From: NORP240 sp965222175
GTDB lineage: Bacteria; Pseudomonadota; Gammaproteobacteria; Pseudomonadales; Pseudohongiellaceae
Direction of reading: 5' to 3'
Assembly: GCA_965222175.1 (NCBI GenBank)
Contig: OZ244938.1
Span: 3,534,001-3,598,000, forward strand
Length of the DNA stretch: 64,000 nt
The translations under genes and the position numbers were made by a program. The notes under the pieces were generated by a model. It searched no databases. It was not told the DNA's origin and was given only the letters and a program-made list of their open reading frames with translations. Below, piece after piece: positions 52,707 to 59,806 of this stretch (positions within the stretch are counted from its first letter, which is position 1; each line of letters opens with the position of its first letter).

Positions 52707-53555
52707 ATGGCCTATTTAGCACCTTCAGAATTCGCTACCAAAATGGTGGACGCGGGTGAATCGAAAATATTCATGTCCGCAAGGGATACGGTAATCAGAG
52801 CCTTTATGGCCGGAGCCATTCTGGCGCTCGCGGCAGTATTCGCCATATCAATTACCACCAATACCGGAAATCCCCTGCTGGGAGCCATACTGTTTCCCGT
52901 CGGCTTCTGCATGCTCTACCTGCTTGGTTTCGACCTGTTGACCGGCGTCTTCGTCCTCTGTCCGCTGGCACTGCTGGACAAGCGGCCCGGAGTAACGGTA
53001 GGCGGAGTACTGCGTAACTGGGGCCTGGTTTTTCTTGGCAATTTTGGCGGTGCGCTTACTACCGCGATACTGATGGCATTCGTTTTTACCAACGGCTTCA
53101 ATACAGATGGTGGTGCCATTGCTCAAAATGTTGCGGGTATCGGTGAAGCGCGGACGCTGGGCTATGCTCAGTATGGTCTGGCTGGCTGGTTCACTATCTT
53201 TATCCGCGGAATGTTGTGCAACTGGATGGTTTCTACCGGAGTGGTAGGCGCGATGATATCAACCCATGTAAGTGGCAAGGTGATTGCCATGTGGATGCCG
53301 ATATTCGTATTTTTTTACATGACCTTCGAACATTCTGTAGTCAATATGTTCCTGTTCCCTTTCGCATTGATCATGGGTGGCGACTTCTCAATCGCTGACT
53401 ATTTTTTATGGAACGAAATTCCCACGGCGCTTGGCAACCTGGTGGGTGGCATTGCCTTCACTGGATTGACGCTTTACACAACTCACGTGAGAACCGCGCC
53501 TGGTCGCAAGGCGACAATCGTCTCACCTCTCAGCCAGGAAACCAAATTCGCATAA
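52707..53555 (+). CDS. Formate/nitrite transporter (FNT) family channel
   Basis: A 282-residue inner-membrane channel with AGGAG seven bases before ATG 52707. Six TM segments can be traced, for example AFMAGAILALAAVFAISI, VGFCMLYLLGFDLLTGVFVL and IFIRGMLCNWMVSTGV. The FNT pore sequences LLGFDLLTG and GMLCNWMV are present. FNT channels pass formate, nitrite or other small anions. Here the next gene is cyanase, so the natural substrate may be nitrite or cyanate. It is controlled by the sigma-54 promoter and antitermination leader just upstream. The exact substrate is inferred from context only. Confidence 0.9.
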   Translation: MAYLAPSEFATKMVDAGESKIFMSARDTVIRAFMAGAILALAAVFAISITTNTGNPLLGAILFPVGFCMLYLLGFDLLTGVFVLCPLALLDKRPGVTVGGVLRNWGLVFLGNFGGALTTAILMAFVFTNGFNTDGGAIAQNVAGIGEARTLGYAQYGLAGWFTIFIRGMLCNWMVSTGVVGAMISTHVSGKVIAMWMPIFVFFYMTFEHSVVNMFLFPFALIMGGDFSIADYFLWNEIPTALGNLVGGIAFTGLTLYTTHVRTAPGRKATIVSPLSQETKFA

Positions 53556-53589
53556 CTGCCAGGCAGACCTGGAATTGGAGGAAAACCCC

Positions 53590-54031
53590 GTGAACAAGCA
53601 AACCATGACCGATCTGATAGTCAGCACCAAGGCAGCGAAAAACCTTACCCTGGGAAACGATGGGGAAAGATCTGAAACTTTCGCCTGTCTGGCTGGCCTC
53701 GGCCTGCCTGGGCATGAACAGTGCCCCCAAAGACAAGGCCATAGCCATTACCGAGTACCTCGGCCTCGACGCGGAAGTCGCGGTGGCGCTGGCTGCATTT
53801 CCGACCAAGCTGTGGGTACAGGCTGTGCCGACAGACCCCCTGATCTATCGCTTTTATGAAATCGTCGGAGTCTACGGGCAGACGCTGAAGGAGGTCATCC
53901 AGGAAAAATTTGGCGACGGAATCATGAGCGCCATTGACTTCTCTATGGATATCGAAAAGATAAAAGACGACAGGGGTGATCGTGTTCTGGTCACGATGAA
54001 TGGCAAGTTTCTTCCTTACACGAGCTGGTAA
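53590..54031 (+). pseudogene. cynS: Cyanase (cyanate lyase) with one-base frameshift
   Basis: Cyanase decomposes cyanate with bicarbonate to ammonia and CO2. GTG 53590 has GGAGG nine bases upstream. The first 20 codons (NKQTMTDLIVSTKAAKNLT) are in one frame. From ATG 53660 the rest follows in another frame: LSPVWLASACLG, AVPTDPLIYRFYEIVGVYG, LKEVIQEKFGDGIMSAIDF, VTMNGKFLPY, including the conserved catalytic Arg, Glu and Ser. Removing one C from the CCC at 53648-53650 would join them as NLTWETMGKDLKLSP, the expected cyanase sequence, giving 146 residues. So the gene has a single-base insertion: a real inactivating mutation or a sequencing error. The operon is FNT channel then cynS. Confidence 0.88.
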
Positions 54032-54154
54032 CGCAGTCCGCCCCAGGGGCGATAACTTCGTTGATTGTCAAAACCTGGGGTTGGCTCCCCTCGCCAGCCA
54101 GCTACGGTGTATTCGGCGGGTGGTCCGGAGGGAGTTCAGTCCGAGCCAATCATT

Positions 54155-55885
54155 ATGTCAAAACAACTTAGGGTATCTATCGGGCAGTATTCGAGCCGGG
54201 GACGCAAGGATTGTAACCAGGATTTTCACGGCCTCATAACGCCGCAAGAGCCGCTGCTGAGCAGCAAAGGAATTGCTATCGCCCTTGCTGACGGCATCAG
54301 CAGCAGTTCGGTAGGGCACGTAGCCAGTGAAACTGCGGTCACTTCGTTTCTCGAAGATTACTACTGCACTACCGAAGCCTGGACGGTAAAGACGTCCGCA
54401 TTACGGGTAATTGCCGCTACCAATTCCTGGCTTTACTCTCAGACCTGCCACAGTCATGAAGGACGCTACAATAAGGACAAGGGCTACGTCTGCACATTCA
54501 CCGCCCTGATTTTCAAGTCAACTACCGCCCATATTTTTCATGTAGGCGACGCTCGGGTTTATCGCGTAGTTAACGGTTTTCTGGAACAGTTGACTACCGA
54601 TCATCGGGTAGTCGTATCGTCTGAAGAAAGTTTCCTGAGCCGGGCCCTGGGTGTTAACGCAAGGCCGGATATTGACTATATCGAAGTACCGGTGGAAGTC
54701 GGTGAAATTTACGTGCTGGTTACGGACGGCGTCCATGAATATATCGATAATCAGTTCGTGAAATCGACCCTTCACAATGATACTGACTATGGGGATTTAG
54801 ACCGACTGGCAAAATCGATCGTTGAAAACGCTTACAACAAAGGCAGTGAAGATAATATCACCTGTCAGATTGCACGCGTTGTTGAGCTACCAGACAAAAA
54901 TGTTGGCGAGATTTACCAGCAGGTGTCTACTCTACCGCTGCCACCGGTACTGGAAGACGGCCGAAAACTCGATAGCTACACAATCGTAAGAAAGCTGCAT
55001 GGCGGTAACCGTAGCCATGTTTACCTCGCCATCGATGACAATTCGAAACGACAGGTGGTAATTAAAACGCCGTCCGTGGACCTAGGCGAGGACCAGGCAT
55101 ATCTGGAGCGCTTCCTGATGGAAGAATGGGTAGCCAGGCGGATTAGCAGTCCTCATGTACTGAAGTCCGTGCCATCAACAGGCACACGCAGATTCCTGTA
55201 TACGACCACTGAATATGTCGAAGGTCGATCCCTCGCGCAGTGGCTGGTGGATAATCCTCGTCCAGACCTTGAAACCGTAAGGAATATAGTCGCCCAGATT
55301 GCCAGTGGACTGCAGGCCTTTCATCGACTGGAAATGCTGCATCAGGACCTTAGACCGGAAAATATCCTGATCGACGGAAACGGTACCGTCAAAATCATCG
55401 ATTTCGGCTCCGCGCTGGTGGCGGGAATCGCCGAAATAGACACGCCCATTCAACAGTTTCACATTCAGGGTACACCACTGTACACCGCTCCTGAATATTT
55501 TCTTGGTGAAGGTGGGACCCAGTGTTCAGATCTTTATTCTCTGGGAGTCATTACTTACCATATGCTCTCCGGCAAGTTTCCCTATGGAGCCGACGTCGCC
55601 AGGACACGGACCCGAGCGGCTCAACACAGGCTTGTTTATCGTTCCGTACTGAATGCCGATCGCGAAATACCGCCCTGGATAGACTTTACGCTGAAGAAAG
55701 CATTGCACCCTGATCCACTGAAGCGTTACGCACTGATATCAGAGTTTCTCTTTGACCTGCGGAACCCCAATCCCGCCTTTCTGAAACGAAGCCGTCCACC
55801 ACTGGTGGAACGGAATCCCGTGGCATTCTGGCAGGGTGTTTCCCTGCTACTTTTCATTCTGCTTCTCTGGGCCTGCACTCCATGA
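54155..55885 (+). CDS. PP2C phosphatase fused to Ser/Thr kinase with C-terminal TM
   Basis: A 576-residue protein starting at ATG 54155 (the frame extends 90 bases upstream without protein-like sequence). Residues 1-240 are a PP2C-type phosphatase: GRKDCNQDFHG, IALADGISSSSVG, HVGDARVYRV, VTDGVHEYID. Residues about 270-545 are a Hanks kinase: KLHGGNRSHVYLAID (glycine loop), VVIKTP (Lys), LHQDLRPENILID (HQD in place of HRD), KIIDFGSA (DFG). A TM helix (FWQGVSLLLFILLLWACTP) closes the protein. The same fusion lies in the nitrate-assimilation locus of Pseudomonas aeruginosa (PA1782). It is thought to tune nitrate uptake or assimilation. Target unknown. Confidence 0.92.
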   Translation: MSKQLRVSIGQYSSRGRKDCNQDFHGLITPQEPLLSSKGIAIALADGISSSSVGHVASETAVTSFLEDYYCTTEAWTVKTSALRVIAATNSWLYSQTCHSHEGRYNKDKGYVCTFTALIFKSTTAHIFHVGDARVYRVVNGFLEQLTTDHRVVVSSEESFLSRALGVNARPDIDYIEVPVEVGEIYVLVTDGVHEYIDNQFVKSTLHNDTDYGDLDRLAKSIVENAYNKGSEDNITCQIARVVELPDKNVGEIYQQVSTLPLPPVLEDGRKLDSYTIVRKLHGGNRSHVYLAIDDNSKRQVVIKTPSVDLGEDQAYLERFLMEEWVARRISSPHVLKSVPSTGTRRFLYTTTEYVEGRSLAQWLVDNPRPDLETVRNIVAQIASGLQAFHRLEMLHQDLRPENILIDGNGTVKIIDFGSALVAGIAEIDTPIQQFHIQGTPLYTAPEYFLGEGGTQCSDLYSLGVITYHMLSGKFPYGADVARTRTRAAQHRLVYRSVLNADREIPPWIDFTLKKALHPDPLKRYALISEFLFDLRNPNPAFLKRSRPPLVERNPVAFWQGVSLLLFILLLWACTP

Positions 55886-55890
55886 GTGCA
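55874..55890. promoter_or_regulatory. Palindromic NtrC-like enhancer site
   Basis: TGCACTCCATGAGTGCA is a 17-bp palindrome of the NtrC form TGCAC-N7-GTGCA. It overlaps the stop codon of the kinase gene and is about 137 bp upstream of the -24 element of the porin promoter, a normal enhancer distance. Confidence 0.65.
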
Positions 55891-56026
55891 ATTTCGGGAA
55901 ATTGCCTATCAAGGGGGCAGACTTTATCAGTCGGAAATCCGTACTGCGCTTTTCTTTTAGTATTTTCTTGGACCTATTTGTAGATAAAACAAATTGTTAG
56001 CAGATTTTTTTCTGTTCGCTTGCACT

Positions 56027-56042
56027 TGGCACAAAAGTTGTA
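56027..56042 (+). promoter_or_regulatory. Sigma-54 promoter of the porin unit
   Basis: TGGCACAAAAGTTGTA has the -24 element TGGCAC and a -12 element TTGTA, with the GG and the G-T pair 10 bp apart; the usual C of the GC is replaced by T. Predicted start near 56053. Confidence 0.65.
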
Positions 56043-56072
56043 CGCCTAACGTTTTAGTAATTAAAGTCAACA

Positions 56073-56119
56073 CGGGTAATGAAGCCCGCTGCTCTTCAAC
56101 AGAGCAGCGGGCTTTTTTT
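56073..56119 (+). terminator. NasT-type antitermination leader of the porin gene
   Basis: A hexaloop hairpin CGGGT-AATGAA-GCCCG (56073-56088; A at loop position 1, G at position 4) shares its 3' strand with the 5' arm of a 13-bp intrinsic terminator AGCCCGCTGCTCT / AGAGCAGCGGGCT (56083-56113, loop TCAAC) followed by seven T. The ribosome-binding site of the porin gene follows at 56127. This matches the layout of the other two leaders. Confidence 0.82.
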
Positions 56120-56138
56120 GTCCGTCAGGAGATCAGGA

Positions 56139-57350
56139 ATGTTCAGGCCAAAACTGTATGTCTTTTTTATAATCATTTTCAGCGTTATCTCCGTTGGAGT
56201 TTCTCACGCACAATCACCGGACAATGCTTTCACCGAATTTCTCTCTGGTGGGAATATTGATGTTTCGATGAGACTGCGTCGCGAAACGGTGAAGCAGGAT
56301 AATGTGCTTGAGGACGCTGCTGCCAATACTCTGAGGTCACGGCTGACGCTGCGGACCGGTAACCTGGCGGGATTTTCCGGGCTTGTGGAATTTGACAACG
56401 TGGTCGCCCTTGGATCTGATCGCTACGATTCCTTCATAACGGACAGATACCGCGGGAATTACTCGGTGATAGCCGACCCGGTGGGATCCGAAGTCAATCA
56501 GGCCCTTATTGGTTACAATTTTAATGAACAGCAACAAGTAATTCTGGGACGACAGCGCATTCTTCACAGCGGTCAGCGCTTTGTCGGCGGTGTGGGCTGG
56601 CGCCAGAATGAACAGACCTACGATGCGGTGGGATATCGCTTTCGCAGTCCCCAACTGGATGCAGATTACAGTTACGTCTGGAATGTCAATCGTATTTTTG
56701 GCGGTTCCGGGAACAGCGCGCAGTTGAGAGATCTCGATGGCAACTCCCATCTTTCCACGTTGACACTGAAATATCCGTGGGGTGATGTCGGTGCCTTTGC
56801 CTATATTCTGGAATTCGATGAGGCTGCTGCGCTTTCTACCACTACTTTCGGGATGTCCTATTCCGGATCACTCGGACCTATTACACTGCAAAGTAGTGTA
56901 GCCAGACAGTCGGATCGGGGTAGAAACCCGCAATCCTACGATGCAAGCTACCTTTCGCTGGAAGCCGGTTTCAAAATTGACAAGGTGAATCTACTGGCAG
57001 GATACGAATTACTGGGAAGTGACGGTGGCCGTAGTGCATTCATCACGCCCCTGGCTACTCTGCATATATTCCAGGGCTGGGCAGATATGTTCCTGGCCAC
57101 GCCGGCTGACGGCATCGAAGATCGTTACGCAACCGTATCCGGCGAGATTGGCGCCCTCAGGCTGTCAGCCACCTATCACGATTTCCAGGCCGACGAGGGC
57201 GGCGCAGATTACGGGGGGGAATGGGACCTGATCGCCGGCTACCCCATCAATTCAAACTTCAGCCTTGAATTCAAATATGCGACTTATGACGAAGACGGCT
57301 ACAAGGTTGATACGGAAAAACTTTGGTTCAGTCTAATTGTGGCATTTTAA
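56139..57350 (+). CDS. Outer-membrane beta-barrel porin, alginate-export type
   Basis: A 403-residue protein with AGGAG before ATG 56139 and a signal peptide (PKLYVFFIIIFSVISVGVSHA). The rest is alternating beta-strand sequence ending KLWFSLIVAF with terminal Phe, typical of outer-membrane barrels. Segments GGNIDVSMRLRRETV, LTLRTGNLAGFSGLVEFD and LGRQRILHSGQRFVGGVGWR suggest the alginate_exp domain group. Its leader carries sigma-54 and antitermination signals, so it is probably an outer-membrane channel for nitrate, nitrite or cyanate rather than alginate. Located between the kinase fusion and nasT. Confidence 0.85.
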   Translation: MFRPKLYVFFIIIFSVISVGVSHAQSPDNAFTEFLSGGNIDVSMRLRRETVKQDNVLEDAAANTLRSRLTLRTGNLAGFSGLVEFDNVVALGSDRYDSFITDRYRGNYSVIADPVGSEVNQALIGYNFNEQQQVILGRQRILHSGQRFVGGVGWRQNEQTYDAVGYRFRSPQLDADYSYVWNVNRIFGGSGNSAQLRDLDGNSHLSTLTLKYPWGDVGAFAYILEFDEAAALSTTTFGMSYSGSLGPITLQSSVARQSDRGRNPQSYDASYLSLEAGFKIDKVNLLAGYELLGSDGGRSAFITPLATLHIFQGWADMFLATPADGIEDRYATVSGEIGALRLSATYHDFQADEGGADYGGEWDLIAGYPINSNFSLEFKYATYDEDGYKVDTEKLWFSLIVAF

Positions 57351-57443
57351 TTGCTTCACAATGCCATCGGAGGCGTTTTATCGCTTGATTGAACTAAGGG
57401 AGCAGTGTGTTGCTGGTCAATTCACTGCTGAATCACAAATCAG

Positions 57444-58043
57444 TTGAAGTCAACACATTCAAGACAATCACTTCGAGTCATGCTGGTCGACGATGACGTG
57501 GACCGTGCTGCTTCCGTGGAAGAAAGCCTCGTTGCGTCCGGTTTCGAAGTGTTGTCCATTGTTTCTTCCAATTCGGCGCTGCTGTTCCAGGTTGAACAGC
57601 AGCGCCCCGATGTGGTGTTGATCAATCTTCAGTTCCCGGGCAGGGATATTCTCGAAAGCCTGGCCGTGGTGAATGACCACAATCCCACTCCCATGGTGAT
57701 GTTCTCCCAGGAAGATGATCCTGACTATATCCGCCAGGCGTTTCGGGCCGGCATAAGTACTTACCTTATGGAAGGAATCAATCCCGAAAAGGTCAAGCCC
57801 CTTATCGACATAGCCCTCGAGCAGTTTCGTTCTTTTCAATCATTGCGGAATCAACTTCAACAGGCCAGGTCTCAGCTTGAAGATCAAAAACTGGTTGCAC
57901 AGGCCAAGCAACTGTTAATGAGCCGCAAACGACTGAATGAAGAAAGTGCACACAAACTGCTTACCAGGATAGCAATGGATAACAATCTCAAGCTAAGCGA
58001 CGTTGCACGAACCGTTATAACGACATTGGGGACTGACCCATGA
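57444..58043 (+). CDS. nasT: ANTAR-domain antiterminator NasT
   Basis: About 199 residues if the TTG at 57444 is the start; ATG 57480 would remove the first strand of the receiver fold, so TTG is preferred although its ribosome-binding site is weak. Residues 10-125 are a response-regulator receiver. The usual phospho-acceptor Asp at the end of strand 3 reads VVLINLQFPGRD, apparently Asn. Residues 130-195 are the ANTAR RNA-binding domain: AKQLLMSRKRLNEESAHKLL. NasT binds leader RNA hairpins and prevents termination when NasS releases it on nitrate or nitrite. It overlaps nasS by 4 bp. Confidence 0.9.
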   Translation: MKSTHSRQSLRVMLVDDDVDRAASVEESLVASGFEVLSIVSSNSALLFQVEQQRPDVVLINLQFPGRDILESLAVVNDHNPTPMVMFSQEDDPDYIRQAFRAGISTYLMEGINPEKVKPLIDIALEQFRSFQSLRNQLQQARSQLEDQKLVAQAKQLLMSRKRLNEESAHKLLTRIAMDNNLKLSDVARTVITTLGTDP

Positions 58044-59194
58044 ATCCGACTGAGGCACTTCCGCCAGCAGAAAAAACCAGACTTACCCTGGGCTACATGC
58101 GATTGACCGACAGTGCCCCACTGGTAGTGGCAAACGAGTTGAACCTGTTTGCCGAGTTTGGCCTGGAAGTCGATCTTATCAGGGAAGTGTCCTGGGCCAA
58201 TCTGCGCGACCGGCTGGTCATGAATGATCTGGACGCAGCCCAGCTGTTGTCGCCGCTACCCATGATGACAACATATGGTGCCGGCGGTTTACGAGCGAAT
58301 ATACTTACCGGACTGGTGCTTAGCCTTAATGGCAATGCCATTACACTGTCCAACAGCCTGGTGGCTGCCCTCGGACTGGACCCTGGTAGTGAACTGCAGG
58401 ATCCCGCCGTCGTGGCATCGTCACTGCGAAAGGCTATCGACCGGGGCCCGGGTGTTCCGGCATTCACGCTCGCCACCGTGCACCTGTTTTCCATGCACAC
58501 GATACTTTTGCGAAAATGGTTACGTGATAGCGGCATTAATCCTGATCGGGATGTCCGGATCATTGTGCTGCCGCCCGAACAGATGTGCGATAGCCTGAGC
58601 CGGGGTATCATCGATGGGTATTGCGTGGGAGAACCCTGGAACACGGTGGCAGTTGCTCGTGGCATTGGTTGCATTGTCGCCACGGGATATCAGGTCTGCA
58701 CCAATACTCCTGAAAAAGTACTTGGGGTCACGGAAGCATGGCATGATGCTCATCCAGCCACCCACCTGCGACTTCGATTGGCGTTGATGAAGGCCTGTCG
58801 ATGCCTGGCAGAAAAAGCCCAACGGGAACAGGCTGCACAGATTCTGGCGAGAAAAGAATACCTTGACCTGCCCACCAGCGTCCTGTTGCCCTCCTTGCTG
58901 GGCCGGCTCAGTTTCAGCAAGCAGGGCAGCATCCATGAAATAGCTGATTTTCACGTGTTCTGGCGGCATCATTCCTGTTTTCCCTGGCGCTCCCATGCCG
59001 AGTGGGTAACGGGCCAATGCGCCGCTGCGCTGGCTCGTCCCATTGCCGCGGAACAAATCGGCATCCTTGTGCAACGGTGCTATCGCCCAGACCTTTATCG
59101 AGAAGCCGCGCGCATCCTGAATCTACCGATTCCGGCATCCGACTATCAACCCCCTTCGTCAGGCCCCGAAAAAGAGCAAACTCAGCCGCAATGA
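58040..59194 (+). CDS. nasS: Nitrate/nitrite sensor NasS (cytoplasmic NrtA homologue)
   Basis: A 384-residue protein related to the periplasmic NrtA binding protein but without a signal peptide, the hallmark of NasS. It begins LTLGYMRLTDSAPLVVANEL, then GLEVDLIREVSWANLRDRLV, GLVLSLNGNAITLSN, and IIDGYCVGEPWNTVAVARG, the anion-binding pattern. It holds NasT inactive without nitrate or nitrite and frees it on binding. Its ATG overlaps the nasT stop (ATGA), so the two are made in fixed ratio. About 305 bp follow without a gene before the nrtA promoter. Confidence 0.92.
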   Translation: MNPTEALPPAEKTRLTLGYMRLTDSAPLVVANELNLFAEFGLEVDLIREVSWANLRDRLVMNDLDAAQLLSPLPMMTTYGAGGLRANILTGLVLSLNGNAITLSNSLVAALGLDPGSELQDPAVVASSLRKAIDRGPGVPAFTLATVHLFSMHTILLRKWLRDSGINPDRDVRIIVLPPEQMCDSLSRGIIDGYCVGEPWNTVAVARGIGCIVATGYQVCTNTPEKVLGVTEAWHDAHPATHLRLRLALMKACRCLAEKAQREQAAQILARKEYLDLPTSVLLPSLLGRLSFSKQGSIHEIADFHVFWRHHSCFPWRSHAEWVTGQCAAALARPIAAEQIGILVQRCYRPDLYREAARILNLPIPASDYQPPSSGPEKEQTQPQ

Positions 59195-59499
59195 ATCAAA
59201 ACCGGGCATCGTTGCCTGCCCTGAAAATGTCCGATCAGGATTGATGTAACAACCGTAACAGTCGTACCTGAGGACAAATGCGACAAGGCTACCGGGACAA
59301 ATACCGGTAAATCCTGCTGTTGGTACGAGCGGATCAAAGTCATTACTGATCATTAAAATCCTTTATATTCGCCAGCATACGGTTAAAGGACGAACTCAGG
59401 ATACTGCTGAATTAGGATTATCCGAACAGGGGGTGCCGCCTGGTCGGAGTACGGTTGAACGGTACTGTGACCAGGCGAATACATTGGCATGGACAGGGC
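59195..59499. other. Intergenic region before the nrt promoter
   Basis: About 305 bp with no convincing gene. Upstream activator sites for sigma-54 would be expected here, but only half-sites such as GGTGCC at 59430 were found. No terminator for nasTS was recognised. Confidence 0.4.
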
Positions 59500-59515
59500 T
59501 GGCACAGGAAATGCA
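59500..59515 (+). promoter_or_regulatory. Sigma-54 promoter of the nrt operon
   Basis: TGGCACAGGAAATGCA has GG at 59501 and GC at 59513, exactly 10 bp apart, with the surrounding bases close to the -24/-12 consensus. Predicted start near 59526, giving a leader of about 280 nt. Confidence 0.8.
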
Positions 59516-59623
59516 TACACATATTGTGTACCGAAAATCAGTAACCGAACTGACACCGATGCCCATGACTGGTTCTTCGCGGACCACGATTGAAACACCG
59601 GGACCTGTCATGTCGGGACAACA

Positions 59624-59669
59624 GGGTAATGATGCCCACGCAGTCACAGACTGCGTGGGCATTTTTTTT
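59624..59669 (+). terminator. NasT-type antitermination leader of nrtA
   Basis: A hexaloop hairpin GGGT-AATGAT-GCCC (59624-59637; A at loop position 1, G at position 4) shares its 3' strand with the 5' arm of the terminator ATGCCCACGCAGT / ACTGCGTGGGCAT (13 bp, loop CACAG) followed by a T-tract at 59662-59669. A further possible stem CCTGT / ACAGG (59604-59625) lies just upstream, but a clear second hexaloop was not found. Confidence 0.82.
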
Positions 59670-59806
59670 GGAATCAGCGAACTTCTGATCAATTCTATGC
59701 TTATTCAATCTTCCAGTCGGGTTCACTATCAAGGCGCGCGACAGACTCGAGAAGAATACCCATGGAACTGATCTGAGTTTCCAGAATTAATCATCGATAT
59801 GAGGTA

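Noticed and set aside
59500..59623. Second A1/G4 hexaloop hairpin (P1) in the nrtA leader
   Set aside because: Several candidate six-base loops with A1 and G4 were tested by eye, but none is closed by a proper stem; only the terminator-overlapping hexaloop is claimed.
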